Notes: generated by a model from the letters alone, not told the origin. 64,000 nucleotides of DNA from Verrucomicrobia bacterium LW23 (GCA_003054695.1 QAZA01000045.1:817956-881955), one strand, 5' to 3'. Positions 8,351-18,846 are shown, numbered from the stretch's first letter. Program-made: numbers and translations.

Positions 8351-11300
8351 TTACCGGCCTCCTGCGGGGCCGGTCAGCTGGCGCTCGATGGAATCGGTGA
8401 GGGCGTTGTTTAGCTCGGGCGGAACCTGGCCGGGGGGGATGGGCGCGGCGCCGGTGCCGTCGAGGACGCTGGTTTCGCCGCCGCCGACGATCTGGTCGAA
8501 CGGGGCGGTGCCGGTGCCATCCAGGCCCAGGGCTTTGTCCATCTCGGCTTCCACGGCATCGGTCAGCGCATTGCGGGTTTCGGCCGGGGCGGCGACCGGG
8601 GTGATGGCGTTCGGGTCAATCTGCACGGAGTCGCCCCGGGTAAGGAGGCCGGGCGCCTCGCCGGGGCCGGGCTGGCCGGGTGCGGCGACGGTACGGCCGG
8701 TGGGGTTGGGCTCGCCGGTGCCGGTGGCGGCGGCCAGATCCTTCTCTACCTCGGGGGAGAGGCCTTCGCGGGTTTCCGGAGGGAGGTTGGGGTGGGTCAG
8801 CTCCGTAATGTTGCCGGCGCCGTCAAACTCGATCGCCTCGTTGCGGTTGACGATGGAGTCGTAGAGGCCGAAGTTGCCGAGGCCGTCGCCCAGCAGGTCC
8901 AGCCCGCGGTCGACGGGGAAGTCCATTTCGGGCTGGTCGGCGTTGAGCTGGGTAGCCGCGGCATCGACGAAGGCGTCGAGGATGTTGTTGACGCCGGTGG
9001 CGTAGAAGATGCCGTTGCCGTCGGGGATCTGGTCGGCGTCGAGGGGGAACGTCCGGCCGTAGACGACGAAGTCGGTAATGAGCCCGTTGAGGAAGGTCCG
9101 GGATTCGTCACCGGCAAAGAGGTTGAATACCGCGCCGCCCTCAAGCGAGAAGACGTTAGGCCCGGCGTTGTTGATGATGGCGCCGTCGGTGGCCAGCGTA
9201 AGGCGGTTGCCGGAGCCGCTGACGGCGATGTTTGCGCCCTCCGCGAGGGTGAGATCGCCGCCGTAGGAGGCGATGGTGACGTTGGAGTTGATGTTGCCGC
9301 TGTTGATCTGCCCGACAATCGTCATGCCGGGATCCTCAAAGATGTAGAGATCTCCGCCACGGTACACGTCGCCGAGAAAGTTGATCTTGTTGTCGACGTG
9401 CCCCAGTGTGATGGTGGAGCCCGAGACGAGCGTGAGGAAGTTGACGTTGATGGCGCCCGTCTGCGTAATCGGGCCGCCCGCAGTGAGCGAAAGGGTGTCT
9501 GCCGTGGCGGACGCCAGCTCCAGGTTGCCCTCCGCCACAATGCTGATTTGCGTGCCGGCCAGCGCCCACGAGGAGATGCCGCTGGAGTTGGAAACGGCTA
9601 TCGCGCCGGCGCTTTTCAGCGTTACGCCGGAGCCATTGGACGAGTTGAGCGACCCGATGTTGATGCCCCCGCCGGCAATGACGACGAGCGGCGTGACCAC
9701 GTTGACGGTGCCGGGCAGGTTAAGGCTGCCGACGTTGAACGTGGTGGTGCCGGAGACGCCAAAGGTGGTGGTTCCGCCGCCGGACTCCTCGAAAGTGCCG
9801 GTGATGCTGCTGGTGCCGCCGATTATCAGATCGCCACTGTGCGTTACGGAGAGGTGGGAGGCGAAGATGCCCTGCTCGATTCGCACCGTGGTGGCCGCCA
9901 GGTCAACGCCGCCCAGAGCGGTGCCGGGGCTGCCGAACATCTGGATGGAGTCGCCCGCATCCGCGACGAGGCCGCCGGGCCCGGAGAGGTTGCTGTGAAA
10001 ATTGATGTCGTCGGAGGCAAAGAGCAGCGCACTGCCCGACTGCAGCGTGGTCGGGCCGATGAAGTCGATGCTGCCCAGCGCGTTGAGGAAATTGCCGTTG
10101 AGCGTGACGCTGGAGCCCGCCATGGTTAAGTTGCCCAGCGCGTCGATAAAGGCGCCGCTTTCCAGGGTGGTGGCCCCGCCGGACTCCAGGAAGTTGCTGG
10201 TCAGGATATCGCCCAGATCCTGCACGGTTAGCGAGCCGGAGTGAACCAGCTGGGTGTCGCCGGCCACATCCATAAGGGAGCCTATGAGGATGTTGTTGGT
10301 GTTGACCACCAGATCCCCGGTCAGGATATCGGTATCCTGCGAAAAGTGGGTGGTGCCGGTGCCGGAGGACTGGGTGAAGCTGTTGACCCGCACCAGGTTG
10401 CCAAAGGTGACATTGTTGGCGCTGCCTATGATGAGATCGTCCAGCGAGAATGTCACGCCAACCCCGCCGTTGAACGCAACGTTGCCGCCGCCGGCGTTAA
10501 TAGTCAGGGAGTCCGTGCCGTCCCCAAAGCTGCTATCCACACCCTGGTTAAAGGTGACATTGCCGCCATTGGTGTTGATCGTCGATTGCCCGAAGGCAGC
10601 GAGCTCGAAGGGGACATTGAAGGTGATGGGTGTGCCGTTGCTCGTAAGCGTCAGCGGCCCAATTGCCGTAACAACACCGGCGCTCAGCGAGGTAAACTCC
10701 ACAGGCGCGCCGAAAGTTGCATTACCGGAGAGAAATATTGTGTTGAAGTAGGACTGGAAAGTAATGAGGCCGTAGTTGGCGTTCATGCCGCTGACGTTGC
10801 CAATCTGCAGGTCACCCGCGTTGATGGGCTGGCTGCCGGCGAGGCTCGAGTCGTCACCTGCGGTAAAATTCTTGCCGACGTAGAGGTGACTGGCCACGAA
10901 CTGCGAGAAGGAGGCCTCGGGGAAGTTACCCGGGACGGCGTTGATCGTCATCGTGGAGCCGTCTACGTTGTTGCTGATGTACATCTCGCCCGCGCTCATC
11001 GTCGCGCTCGCTTCGATGTCGAACTGGGCGCCGCTCAGGTGCAAATCGCCGCCGTTGGTGTTAATGGTAACGCCGGGGCCGATGTGCAGCGTATCCGTGC
11101 CAGGGGGGCCGGGGGGCGCGTGCACAGAGCCCGCCTCCAGGAACAGCGCCGCGCCGTTGGTGGTAATGTCCGCGTAGACAAAGATATCGTTACCGGCCTG
11201 AAACGCGATGTGCTCGCCGCTGGTTTGGGTGAACGCCAGGTTGGCGCCAACGTTGATGGTAATGTTGTTGGAGGCCTGCAGGCTGATGCTACCGGAAAGT

Positions 11301-12853
11301 GCCATCAGAGAGCCCGGCGTATACGTGACATTGAAAGGGGCGTCGGAAAAGTCGACATCATTGGCTGGTGTGTCGGAGCCGCCCACGTCGACGATAATGT
11401 CGTTCGGATCGAGCAGGATCAGGCCGTCGGCATAGCCGCCGGAGCGCGCCACCACGTTCACTTCCCTGGGAGTAAAGATCAGCGTCTGTTTGCCGGACGT
11501 CTCGATAAAGCCGCCGTTGCCGCCGGCCGGGCCGCCGCGGGCCGTAAGCGTGGAGTAGCCGATGTAGGTCAGATCATCCGCCCAGATGACAATCTTGCCG
11601 CCGTCGCCGGAAATCAGCGCATCGGCGCGGAGCTCCACGCCTGCGTCAATAAAGGTCTTTTGCGCGTTCAGCACGTCGGGGTTCTTGCCCTGATAGTCGC
11701 CGCCTACCAGAATCTCGCCGCCGCCCGCCCAGCCGCTGGCGTCAACACGCGCGCCAGAGGAGAGCAGCACCTGATCGCCCAGCACGTGCACGGTGCCGCC
11801 CTTCTGGCCGGCATCGGTGTTGGAGACATTGATGGCGCCGGAAATCTCTGTGGTGCCCCGCGATCCCGGGCTGCCTGCCACGCGCGCCCGGTTACGGCTG
11901 GCGGAGTTGACCACCACGCGGCCGCCTTTGGCCTGCAGCGTGCCCTTGCTCACAATCTTGCCGCCGTCCGTGCTAAGGAAAATGCGGCCACCCTTGTTTT
12001 GCAGGCGGTTGGCGCGTACCGTGCCGGTGTTGTTGATGGCCAGCGCGTAAACGTTGCCGCCGGCCGCCTTCAGCTCCGCGGTGGCGGCGTTGATTTTGCC
12101 GGTGTTGGTTACGCCCTTGTCGCCCTTGCGGATGCCCAGCTCGCTCTCCTTTACCCGCACTTTCAGGCGGCCTTCCACGCCTTCGCCTCCTTTGGGCGCC
12201 AGAACAATATCGTTACCCGCGCCCAGGCCCGCGGTGCCGTTGGGCGCGTTAATCTCGCCGTGGTTTTCCACCTCCTGGCCAATCAGGATAACATCGCCGT
12301 TGGATGCATTGATGACACCAAAGTTCTTGACGCTTGCTGCGCTGTTGCCCAGAAAGTTCATCTGGCCGCCGGCCATAAACTGCTCGTCCGCAATATCCAG
12401 CGTGGAGGCCAGAAAGCCGCCCACATCAATGCGCGCCCCCGCACCCACCACAATGCCGTTGGGGTTGATGAGGAAGATGTTACCATTGGCCTGCAGCGCG
12501 CCCATAATGCTAGAGGGATCGCCGCCGGTAACCCGGTTCAGCGCCGCGGAGTTGACGCCGGGCTGAATAAAACGCGTTGTCTCCCACGGGTTTATGGAGA
12601 AACCCTGCCAGTTCACAATCATCCTGTCCGAGCCCTGGGTCACGGTAAGGGTGGAGCCATTGCGATCAAAAGTGCCCTGCCCGGCCACCACGGATTCGCC
12701 CGTGGGGTTGGCCATCAGAAGGCAGGGAGTCCAGGCGCCGCACAACACACTGGCCACTGTTGCGTACATGGCAACGTGGAGAATTTGCGTCACGCGCAGG
12801 CAGAGACGACTCAACGCCTTACCTTGCACGGGGTTACGGCGGATAGGATCCAT
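8351..12853 (-). CDS. Giant filamentous-haemagglutinin-type exoprotein (TpsA-like)
   Basis: This is a 1500-aa secreted adhesin-like protein. A long signal peptide (about residues 1-48, hydrophobic core 25-47) leads into a TPS secretion domain (about 49-300) with the diagnostic INPNGIVVG and TGGDPSSIMGALQANG phrases, where a partner TpsB barrel normally recognises the cargo. From about 450 to 1250 it is an irregular beta-helix rich in Gly, Asn, Ser and Thr. The last 250 residues are acidic and Pro-rich. Residues 49-470 are close to the neighbour at 13117-16404, so the two arose by duplication. No TpsB gene is in the window. Confidence 0.88.
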   Translation of the reverse strand: MDPIRRNPVQGKALSRLCLRVTQILHVAMYATVASVLCGAWTPCLLMANPTGESVVAGQGTFDRNGSTLTVTQGSDRMIVNWQGFSINPWETTRFIQPGVNSAALNRVTGGDPSSIMGALQANGNIFLINPNGIVVGAGARIDVGGFLASTLDIADEQFMAGGQMNFLGNSAASVKNFGVINASNGDVILIGQEVENHGEINAPNGTAGLGAGNDIVLAPKGGEGVEGRLKVRVKESELGIRKGDKGVTNTGKINAATAELKAAGGNVYALAINNTGTVRANRLQNKGGRIFLSTDGGKIVSKGTLQAKGGRVVVNSASRNRARVAGSPGSRGTTEISGAINVSNTDAGQKGGTVHVLGDQVLLSSGARVDASGWAGGGEILVGGDYQGKNPDVLNAQKTFIDAGVELRADALISGDGGKIVIWADDLTYIGYSTLTARGGPAGGNGGFIETSGKQTLIFTPREVNVVARSGGYADGLILLDPNDIIVDVGGSDTPANDVDFSDAPFNVTYTPGSLMALSGSISLQASNNITINVGANLAFTQTSGEHIAFQAGNDIFVYADITTNGAALFLEAGSVHAPPGPPGTDTLHIGPGVTINTNGGDLHLSGAQFDIEASATMSAGEMYISNNVDGSTMTINAVPGNFPEASFSQFVASHLYVGKNFTAGDDSSLAGSQPINAGDLQIGNVSGMNANYGLITFQSYFNTIFLSGNATFGAPVEFTSLSAGVVTAIGPLTLTSNGTPITFNVPFELAAFGQSTINTNGGNVTFNQGVDSSFGDGTDSLTINAGGGNVAFNGGVGVTFSLDDLIIGSANNVTFGNLVRVNSFTQSSGTGTTHFSQDTDILTGDLVVNTNNILIGSLMDVAGDTQLVHSGSLTVQDLGDILTSNFLESGGATTLESGAFIDALGNLTMAGSSVTLNGNFLNALGSIDFIGPTTLQSGSALLFASDDINFHSNLSGPGGLVADAGDSIQMFGSPGTALGGVDLAATTVRIEQGIFASHLSVTHSGDLIIGGTSSITGTFEESGGGTTTFGVSGTTTFNVGSLNLPGTVNVVTPLVVIAGGGINIGSLNSSNGSGVTLKSAGAIAVSNSSGISSWALAGTQISIVAEGNLELASATADTLSLTAGGPITQTGAINVNFLTLVSGSTITLGHVDNKINFLGDVYRGGDLYIFEDPGMTIVGQINSGNINSNVTIASYGGDLTLAEGANIAVSGSGNRLTLATDGAIINNAGPNVFSLEGGAVFNLFAGDESRTFLNGLITDFVVYGRTFPLDADQIPDGNGIFYATGVNNILDAFVDAAATQLNADQPEMDFPVDRGLDLLGDGLGNFGLYDSIVNRNEAIEFDGAGNITELTHPNLPPETREGLSPEVEKDLAAATGTGEPNPTGRTVAAPGQPGPGEAPGLLTRGDSVQIDPNAITPVAAPAETRNALTDAVEAEMDKALGLDGTGTAPFDQIVGGGETSVLDGTGAAPIPPGQVPPELNNALTDSIERQLTGPAGGR

Positions 12854-13116
12854 AGGGAAGGGGAAATGGGAGAGTGGTTCGCAAGCACCGTAGCGAGTTT
12901 GCGTAAAATGTTCAACAAGGTTACAAGCGATTCCGCAACAATATTGGATGCGGAAGCTGATTCATACAAACGTGCACCGTGGAGAGCTCCGGCGCCCCCG
13001 CACCCATCCGTATGCCGTGAGGTAACGAAGAGACGTTGCCCCTCTGCTTCCTTGCACTGTTCTATCCCATGCGATCCGTGGTTTAGCACGGCTAAGCCCC
13101 CCCGTCGCCTCACGCC
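12854..13116. other. Intergenic gap between the two adhesin genes
   Basis: No gene is visible. The part next to 12853 is A+T-richer and presumably carries the promoter of the 1500-aa adhesin. GATCCGTGGTTTAGCACGG near 13074-13092 is a diverged member of the ACCACGGA repeat family. Confidence 0.5.
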
Positions 13117-16100
13117 TTACGGCAGGCGCAACTCACCGGCGGGATCCGACACGAGATTGCGCAACGCCTGCTCCACCTGCTGCCCCAGCGCTCCGCGCGT
13201 TGCCTCCAGCAGGGACTGGTTGGAGACCTTATAGATGCCGGCATCGCTGATAAGATAAGAGTCATCGCGCCCCACAATCACCTCGTAGCGCACAAAATTA
13301 CCGTCCGGGTCCGGCAGGAAAATCCATACGCGATCGGTAAGCGAAACGTCCGGCAAGTCCGACTGCAGCACAATCGTCTGCGCCTTCATGAAATCATGGA
13401 GAGCATCCAGGAGGTCAAACGGCTCTCTGTCAGGCGCGTCCCCCACCGCAGGCGGCAGATTGCCAAAAAACACGCCGTTGCCGGGGGGAAAGGCGGGATT
13501 GGGCACCCGCGTGTTGCCATACACCACAAAATCCAGCCCGTTAAGGAGGGAAAGGCCGCCGAGATTCGCGCCGCCCTCTGTGGAGGAATAGAGATGGAAC
13601 AGAGCGCTGCCACCCAGCCCCAGCAGCACGCTGGCGTTCTCAATGGTAAGGTTGCCCAGCGCCCCCAGGGAGACGATCGGCATGGACGAGCCCTCGCCCT
13701 GAATGCTGAACTGCGCGCCCGCCCCCAGCACCAGGTTGCCCGCCGATACAGCCGTAAAGGACCCGCCGCCGGAGACAAGCCCCGAAACCACCATGTTGCC
13801 CGAAGAATAAAAGGATGCCGTCGACCCAAACGCCACATTCAGCAACTGATCCAGCACATTGCCCGTGTTGGAGAGAGCCACCGGCCCGCCCGCCGCCACC
13901 TGCAGCGTGCGCGCGCTCACCACACTGTCGCCCGTTTGCGCAACGGCGCCACCCGCGTTAAGGCTAAGACTGCCCGCCACCAGGTTGCCCAGCGTAATCG
14001 CCCCGTCGCTGGTAAGCACCACCGACGTACCCTGCACCTGAGTGCCGGCCCACTGCGCAAAGCTGCCGGCGGAGGTCACCTCAAGCGTGCCTACATTCAC
14101 ATTGCCCAGCAACGTCGAGCCGCCGGCCTGCAGCGAAAACGCCCCGCCGCTCAGCACCGTGCCCGCCGTCTGCACGATGGACCCGCCCGCCTCCGCCCGG
14201 AAGGAGGAGGCCGTAACGCTGCCCAGCGTGATATCCCCCGTGGCCTTGAAAAGCGTCGGCGAAGCAGGCGCGATCGGCGCCACGGAAGCAAGGCTGCTTG
14301 CCGTAAAGTATTGGTACACACCGGATTGCACCGTCGTCTCCATAAGCGCGCTGCCCAGCACCAGCGTGCTGCCGCTCAGCCTCAAAAGCATGTCGGACGT
14401 CAGGCCCGCGTCGCCTACCGTCATCGCCATGGTGGAGCGATCCCCCGGGAAGCGGCCCACAAATACCGTGCCCGCCCCGGCGTTAACGTTGCCCTGGATG
14501 TCGAATGTCAGCGCGTTCAGCGAGATATCCGCGCCGCCCGACGTGACCGTCACGCCGGGCGCTATATAAATGACGTTGTTGACGGGGTTAGGCTCCACCG
14601 CAAACAGACTGAACTCCGTGGAAAAGAACGAGTAAACCGGCGGCGGCGCCGACGGCATGGCCGAGTTGGCGATAAACGCCAGCTGTGTGTTGTTACCCGT
14701 TACACTGGCATTAATAAAAATGGAATTGCCCGCCTGGAAGATCACCCGGTTAGCCGAAGTAAAGCTCAGCGCCTCGTTAATATAAATAGAGTTGCGCGCC
14801 TGCAGGACAACATTGCCCGTAAGCACATTAAGCGAGCCGGGTGTCAGATAAAAATCGACAGGCGGGTAGTAGTAATAACCTACATCATTAAACAGCACCT
14901 CTCCGTCTGCCACTTCATAATCATCGTACGAAAAAGTGCCTTCAATGTAGATATTCTCAGGATCCAGCAAGATAATGCCATCGCTCCCCGGCCCGCCGCC
15001 CTTTACTGTAATCTCACGCGGCGCAAACACCAGGCTCTTCTTGCCGGACGTCTCGATAAGACCGCCGTTGCCGCCGCCCGGGCCGCCCTTCGCGCTCAGG
15101 ATAGCGTCCTGAATCACCGTCTGGTTGTCGGACCACACAATAATCTTGCCACCATCGCCGTGCTGCAGCGCATCGGCGCGCAAATGGGCTCCGGCGTCCA
15201 CAAACGCCAGGTCCGCATTCACCACACTGTCATTCGCACCCTGAAAATCGCCGCCGACGAGAATGGTGCCGCCGCCTGCGTTGCCCCTCGCGTCCACCAC
15301 CGCGTTTTTGCCCACAAATACCCTGTTGCCAAGCAGATGCGCCGTGCCGCCCGTGCGCCCGGCGCGGTCGTCGGAGACATCCACCACGCCCGCCTGCAGC
15401 GTGCTGCCGGAGGATCCGGGCGAGCCTGCGGCGCGAGTGCGGTTTTGCGACGCAGAGTTCATCACCACCTTGCCGCCGCGCGCGCGCAACGTACCGTGGT
15501 TGGCCACCTTGCCGCCGTCGGACGTGAGAAAAATACGGCCGCCCCGGCTCTGCAGCGCGTTGGCGCGGATGACGCCGGTGTTGTTAATCGCCAGCGCGTA
15601 AACATTGCCGCCGGCCGCCTTCAGTTCGGCCGTGGCCGCGTTGATGCGACCCGTGTTAGTCACGCCCTTGTCGCGCTTGCGCACACCCAGCTCCGCCTCG
15701 CTCACGCGCACCGTAAGTTTCTGGCCATCAACGTCTCCCGTCGGCTTCAGGAGAACGTCATTGCCGGCGGCGAGCGCGGCCGTGCCATTAGGTGCGTTAA
15801 TTTCGCCTTGGTTAATGACTTCCTGGGCAATCAGGATGACATCACCATTAGATGCATTAATCACGCCCAGGTTCTGCACCGTCGCGGCGCTGGGCCCGAG
15901 AAAATTCATCTGCCCGCCGGCCATAAACTGCGCATCGCTTACATCCAGCGTAGAGGCCAGGAAACTGCCCGTATCAATACGCGCGCCATTGCCAATAACA
16001 ATGCCGTTGGGATTAATGAGATAGATGCCGCCGTTGGCCTGCAGCGCCCCCATAATCTGCGAGGCGTTGCCACCGGTCACCCGGTTTAATGCCGCGGCGT

Positions 16101-16404
16101 TCACACCCGGTTGAATAAAACGCGTTGTCTCCCAGGGATTTATGGAGAACTCCTGCCAGTTTACAATCATCCGGTCGCTTCCCTGAGTCACCGTAAGCGT
16201 GCTGCCATTGCGGCTGAACGTGCCCTGCCCGGCCACGACACTTTCCCCCGAAGGATTGGCCAGCACGGCAAGTGGCGCCCACACGCCGCATAACACGCTG
16301 GCTACCAGGGAGTAAGCAACGAAATCCACGACCGGTCGCAGCCGGGTGAGGCCCGTGCGAATGCGCGAAAAACGCGAGGCTGTGAGGTTGCGATCGACAT
16401 CCAT
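13117..16404 (-). CDS. Second filamentous-haemagglutinin-type exoprotein (TpsA-like)
   Basis: This 1095-aa paralogue of the 8351-12853 product has the same architecture: signal peptide to about residue 48 (cleavage near VLANPSG), TPS domain with INPNGIVIGNGARID, and a Gly/Asn/Ser-rich beta-helix stalk. The first 470 residues match the neighbour almost position for position; the distal stalk has diverged and is shorter. The C-terminus (residues about 1000-1095) is a distinct charged segment without a cell-wall or autotransporter anchor. It is upstream of its paralogue on the same strand, with a 263-bp gap, so each probably has its own promoter. Confidence 0.87.
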   Translation of the reverse strand: MDVDRNLTASRFSRIRTGLTRLRPVVDFVAYSLVASVLCGVWAPLAVLANPSGESVVAGQGTFSRNGSTLTVTQGSDRMIVNWQEFSINPWETTRFIQPGVNAAALNRVTGGNASQIMGALQANGGIYLINPNGIVIGNGARIDTGSFLASTLDVSDAQFMAGGQMNFLGPSAATVQNLGVINASNGDVILIAQEVINQGEINAPNGTAALAAGNDVLLKPTGDVDGQKLTVRVSEAELGVRKRDKGVTNTGRINAATAELKAAGGNVYALAINNTGVIRANALQSRGGRIFLTSDGGKVANHGTLRARGGKVVMNSASQNRTRAAGSPGSSGSTLQAGVVDVSDDRAGRTGGTAHLLGNRVFVGKNAVVDARGNAGGGTILVGGDFQGANDSVVNADLAFVDAGAHLRADALQHGDGGKIIVWSDNQTVIQDAILSAKGGPGGGNGGLIETSGKKSLVFAPREITVKGGGPGSDGIILLDPENIYIEGTFSYDDYEVADGEVLFNDVGYYYYPPVDFYLTPGSLNVLTGNVVLQARNSIYINEALSFTSANRVIFQAGNSIFINASVTGNNTQLAFIANSAMPSAPPPVYSFFSTEFSLFAVEPNPVNNVIYIAPGVTVTSGGADISLNALTFDIQGNVNAGAGTVFVGRFPGDRSTMAMTVGDAGLTSDMLLRLSGSTLVLGSALMETTVQSGVYQYFTASSLASVAPIAPASPTLFKATGDITLGSVTASSFRAEAGGSIVQTAGTVLSGGAFSLQAGGSTLLGNVNVGTLEVTSAGSFAQWAGTQVQGTSVVLTSDGAITLGNLVAGSLSLNAGGAVAQTGDSVVSARTLQVAAGGPVALSNTGNVLDQLLNVAFGSTASFYSSGNMVVSGLVSGGGSFTAVSAGNLVLGAGAQFSIQGEGSSMPIVSLGALGNLTIENASVLLGLGGSALFHLYSSTEGGANLGGLSLLNGLDFVVYGNTRVPNPAFPPGNGVFFGNLPPAVGDAPDREPFDLLDALHDFMKAQTIVLQSDLPDVSLTDRVWIFLPDPDGNFVRYEVIVGRDDSYLISDAGIYKVSNQSLLEATRGALGQQVEQALRNLVSDPAGELRLP

Positions 16405-16431
16405 AACAGAAGCTTTTGGAGCAGCGCGAAA

Positions 16432-16460
16432 AGGCTATGCAGATTTATTACGGAAATCAA
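16432..16460 (-). promoter_or_regulatory. Candidate promoter of the 1095-aa adhesin
   Basis: On the minus strand TTGATT (16460-16455), a 17-bp spacer and TAGCCT (16437-16432) sit about 28 nt before the ATG at 16404, in an unusually A+T-rich stretch (16440-16495). Confidence 0.35.
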
Positions 16461-16528
16461 CGTTATAAATGCATATAAGTAACACTGTACGGCTTAGACG
16501 AATCACCCCGCCCAAATTTCAGCGAAAC

Positions 16529-17572
16529 TCAGGGCGACCGGGCCACCGCCATACAAACGCGCAGCGTCTCATCCACATTACGCTCAATCGTAAAGCGCGA
16601 CGCAAGTTGTTGGGCGGGAGCACGTAGCGCAGCACGCAAGTCGGCATCCGCCAGGCGCCGGATAAGATCGGACATCGCCGGCACCGCATCCGCCGCAGGC
16701 AGCACAAACCCGTCCCTGCCGTGGGACATAACTTCAGAAACTCCGTTGTGGCAGGTGGTTATGACGGGCAAACCGGCAGCAAGGGCCTCCAGTGTGGCGT
16801 TGGAGAACGGATCGTAGAGCGTCGGCAGCAGAAAGATATCCGCCGCCGCATAGATGTGGGGCATGAGCGAGGCGGGCGCGGAGTCGACGATGGCCAGGCG
16901 GGCATTCTTGACGCCGCAGCGGGCCACAGCCCGTTCGGCATAGGAGGTCCCTTTGCGTTCGCGGCCTTTGCCCACCAGGGCGATGATATACTCATTGTCG
17001 CTCCACCCCATGTGCTTTCTGCCGCGGGCTCTGTCACCGCCATTTGCAAAGTGATCGTACGGGATCCCGTTGTACACCACATGGATACGATCAGCCGGGT
17101 AGGCAAAGCGCTTTGCTATTTCTCCGGCCACGTGATGCGAGTTCGCAATGATACTTCCTGTCGCTTCCGGCGAAAACATGCGTCGCTCCAGCGCACACAT
17201 GGTGTTGTTTTTGAGCTTGAGCCAGTTGGCAATGCGTCCGCGGATGGGCGAGTAGCGGGCGCGCAATTGCATCCACTCGGCGTGGATGCCGTCACCGGCG
17301 CGGTAAAGATCGCAGCCTTCGATGCGCTCCAGACTAAAGACGAGCTGATAGCGCGAGCGCAAGTCCTGACGCTGAATCTGTTTCGCAAAGCCTTCGGGAT
17401 CAGAACTTTGCACAACGTTGACATCCTTGATCGACGAGCCCTGCCCTTCCCAGCCTTCAGTCCACAGGGCGACTTCATGCCCACGCATAACCAGATGCGC
17501 CGCAAGACGTTCCAGATAGCGCTCGGCGCCGCCGGTGGGGGAGTAGCGCCTGCGGATAAGCGCGATCTTCAC
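16529..17572 (-). CDS. Glycosyltransferase family 4 (WaaG-like)
   Basis: This GT-B glycosyltransferase transfers a sugar from a nucleotide donor, probably onto LPS core. It has 347 aa and starts with GTG inside the lpxK stop codon (GTGA overlap), which explains why longer in-frame starts were not used. The N-terminus [19 protein letters not shown] is the acceptor-domain GGAE motif; the donor site is DPFSNATLEALAAGLPVIT, where Asp replaces the first Glu of the usual EX7E. Position after lpxK and the WaaG-like N-terminus suggest an inner-core role. The acceptor is not established. Confidence 0.88.
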   Translation of the reverse strand: MKIALIRRRYSPTGGAERYLERLAAHLVMRGHEVALWTEGWEGQGSSIKDVNVVQSSDPEGFAKQIQRQDLRSRYQLVFSLERIEGCDLYRAGDGIHAEWMQLRARYSPIRGRIANWLKLKNNTMCALERRMFSPEATGSIIANSHHVAGEIAKRFAYPADRIHVVYNGIPYDHFANGGDRARGRKHMGWSDNEYIIALVGKGRERKGTSYAERAVARCGVKNARLAIVDSAPASLMPHIYAAADIFLLPTLYDPFSNATLEALAAGLPVITTCHNGVSEVMSHGRDGFVLPAADAVPAMSDLIRRLADADLRAALRAPAQQLASRFTIERNVDETLRVCMAVARSP

Positions 17573-18846
17573 GCCGCGGAACCCGGAGTTGGGGTGGCCG
17601 CCCCAAGCAGTTGCGGCTGAGGAACTAGTGAGGGGGCCGGCGCCGCGCCAAACTCCTCGGGATCGGGTGACGCGGCGCAGGAGTACTGTTCGCACAAGTC
17701 GCGCACGCACTTGTGGAAGATTTCCTCGCCCTGGAGAATCTTGATTTCCACGCGCAGGAAGTAGATGGGCAGCAAGCACTTATCGCGGCGGGGAAAGCGT
17801 ACCGCATCCTTCTCCGTGGTGATGACCGCGCGCCCGCCGCGCGCCTTGGTGCGTTGCAAAACCTGCTCGATCTCCTGCGCACTGAAGCGGTGGTGATCCG
17901 CAAAGCGTTTGGAATAAAGGAGATCCACACCAAGGCGCTTCAGCCCGTCCTCAAAACTCTCCGGCCGCGCGATGCCCGAGACGGCGCCGACGCGCATGCC
18001 TTTGATGACGTCGAGCTCCACGCGCTGCCCGGTCATCAGGTCCTCCAGGTAAAGGGGCGTGTGCGTGCACTCGATAAAGCGGGCGTGCTTGTTGTACTGG
18101 CGTAAGTCCTTCTTCAGCACCGACATATCGCTGCCGTTGCATTTGGTGAGGAAGATGATGTCAGCGCGTTTGAGGTGCTCCGGCGGCTCGCGCAACATTC
18201 CACGCGGCAACATGTAATTATTGCCGTAGGGCGCCTCTACATCAACAAGAAGCACATCGAAGCGCTCCTTGAGTGGAAGATACTGGTAGCCGTCGTCCAG
18301 CAAAAGGGTGTCGCAGCCAAACTTCTGGATGGCGTACATGCCGCTTTTCACGCGATCCTTGCCTACCAGAACCACCACATCATGAAGGTTTTGCGCCAGC
18401 ATGAACGGCTCGTCGCCGGCCATGGCGGAGTCCAGAAGGAGCGAGCGGCCGTCGCAGACAACCCGTGGAGGGGTGGGGTCGCCCCCTCGCAGGAAGCGGT
18501 GCCATAAGCGCTTGAGCAGAGGCGCTTTATAGCTTTTGTAGCCGCGACTGAGGATCGCGACTTTGCGCCCGTTCTTCGTCAGCTCGCGAGCGAATTTCTC
18601 CACCACCGGCGTTTTGCCTGTGCCGCCGACGGTGAGATTACCCACGCTAATAACCATGCAACCCAGCGCGTGCACGGGGTAGTAGCGTTCCTCATACATC
18701 CATACCCGCAGCTCCATAATGCGGCGGTAGAGGCCGGAGAGCATCCAAAGTACGAGGCGCAGCAGGGCGGCGCGTTTGCCGTAGCGACGTTCGAGAATAA
18801 CGTCGACGGCAAACTCTTCCAGTCGTTCCATCGATTTACCAGCCAT
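17569..18846 (-). CDS. lpxK: Tetraacyldisaccharide 4'-kinase
   Basis: LpxK phosphorylates the 4' position of tetraacyldisaccharide 1-phosphate to give lipid IVA at the inner membrane. The 425-aa protein has an N-terminal hydrophobic anchor (about residues 27-50), the LpxK-specific P-loop [14 protein letters not shown] at 69-82, and DDGYQYLPL. It is longer than E. coli LpxK (328 aa) because of an extended N-terminus and an Ala/Pro-rich tail of about 35 residues. It overlaps the downstream glycosyltransferase start by 4 nt, so the two are translationally coupled. Confidence 0.95.
   Translation of the reverse strand: MAGKSMERLEEFAVDVILERRYGKRAALLRLVLWMLSGLYRRIMELRVWMYEERYYPVHALGCMVISVGNLTVGGTGKTPVVEKFARELTKNGRKVAILSRGYKSYKAPLLKRLWHRFLRGGDPTPPRVVCDGRSLLLDSAMAGDEPFMLAQNLHDVVVLVGKDRVKSGMYAIQKFGCDTLLLDDGYQYLPLKERFDVLLVDVEAPYGNNYMLPRGMLREPPEHLKRADIIFLTKCNGSDMSVLKKDLRQYNKHARFIECTHTPLYLEDLMTGQRVELDVIKGMRVGAVSGIARPESFEDGLKRLGVDLLYSKRFADHHRFSAQEIEQVLQRTKARGGRAVITTEKDAVRFPRRDKCLLPIYFLRVEIKILQGEEIFHKCVRDLCEQYSCAASPDPEEFGAAPAPSLVPQPQLLGAATPTPGSAA

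Noticed and set aside
10241-16089. Very long open frames antisense to both adhesin genes
   Set aside because: High G+C and repetitive Gly/Asn/Ser codons leave the complementary frames open. Their translations are Gly/Ala/Arg/His-rich with no motif, and the forward adhesins are clearly coding.
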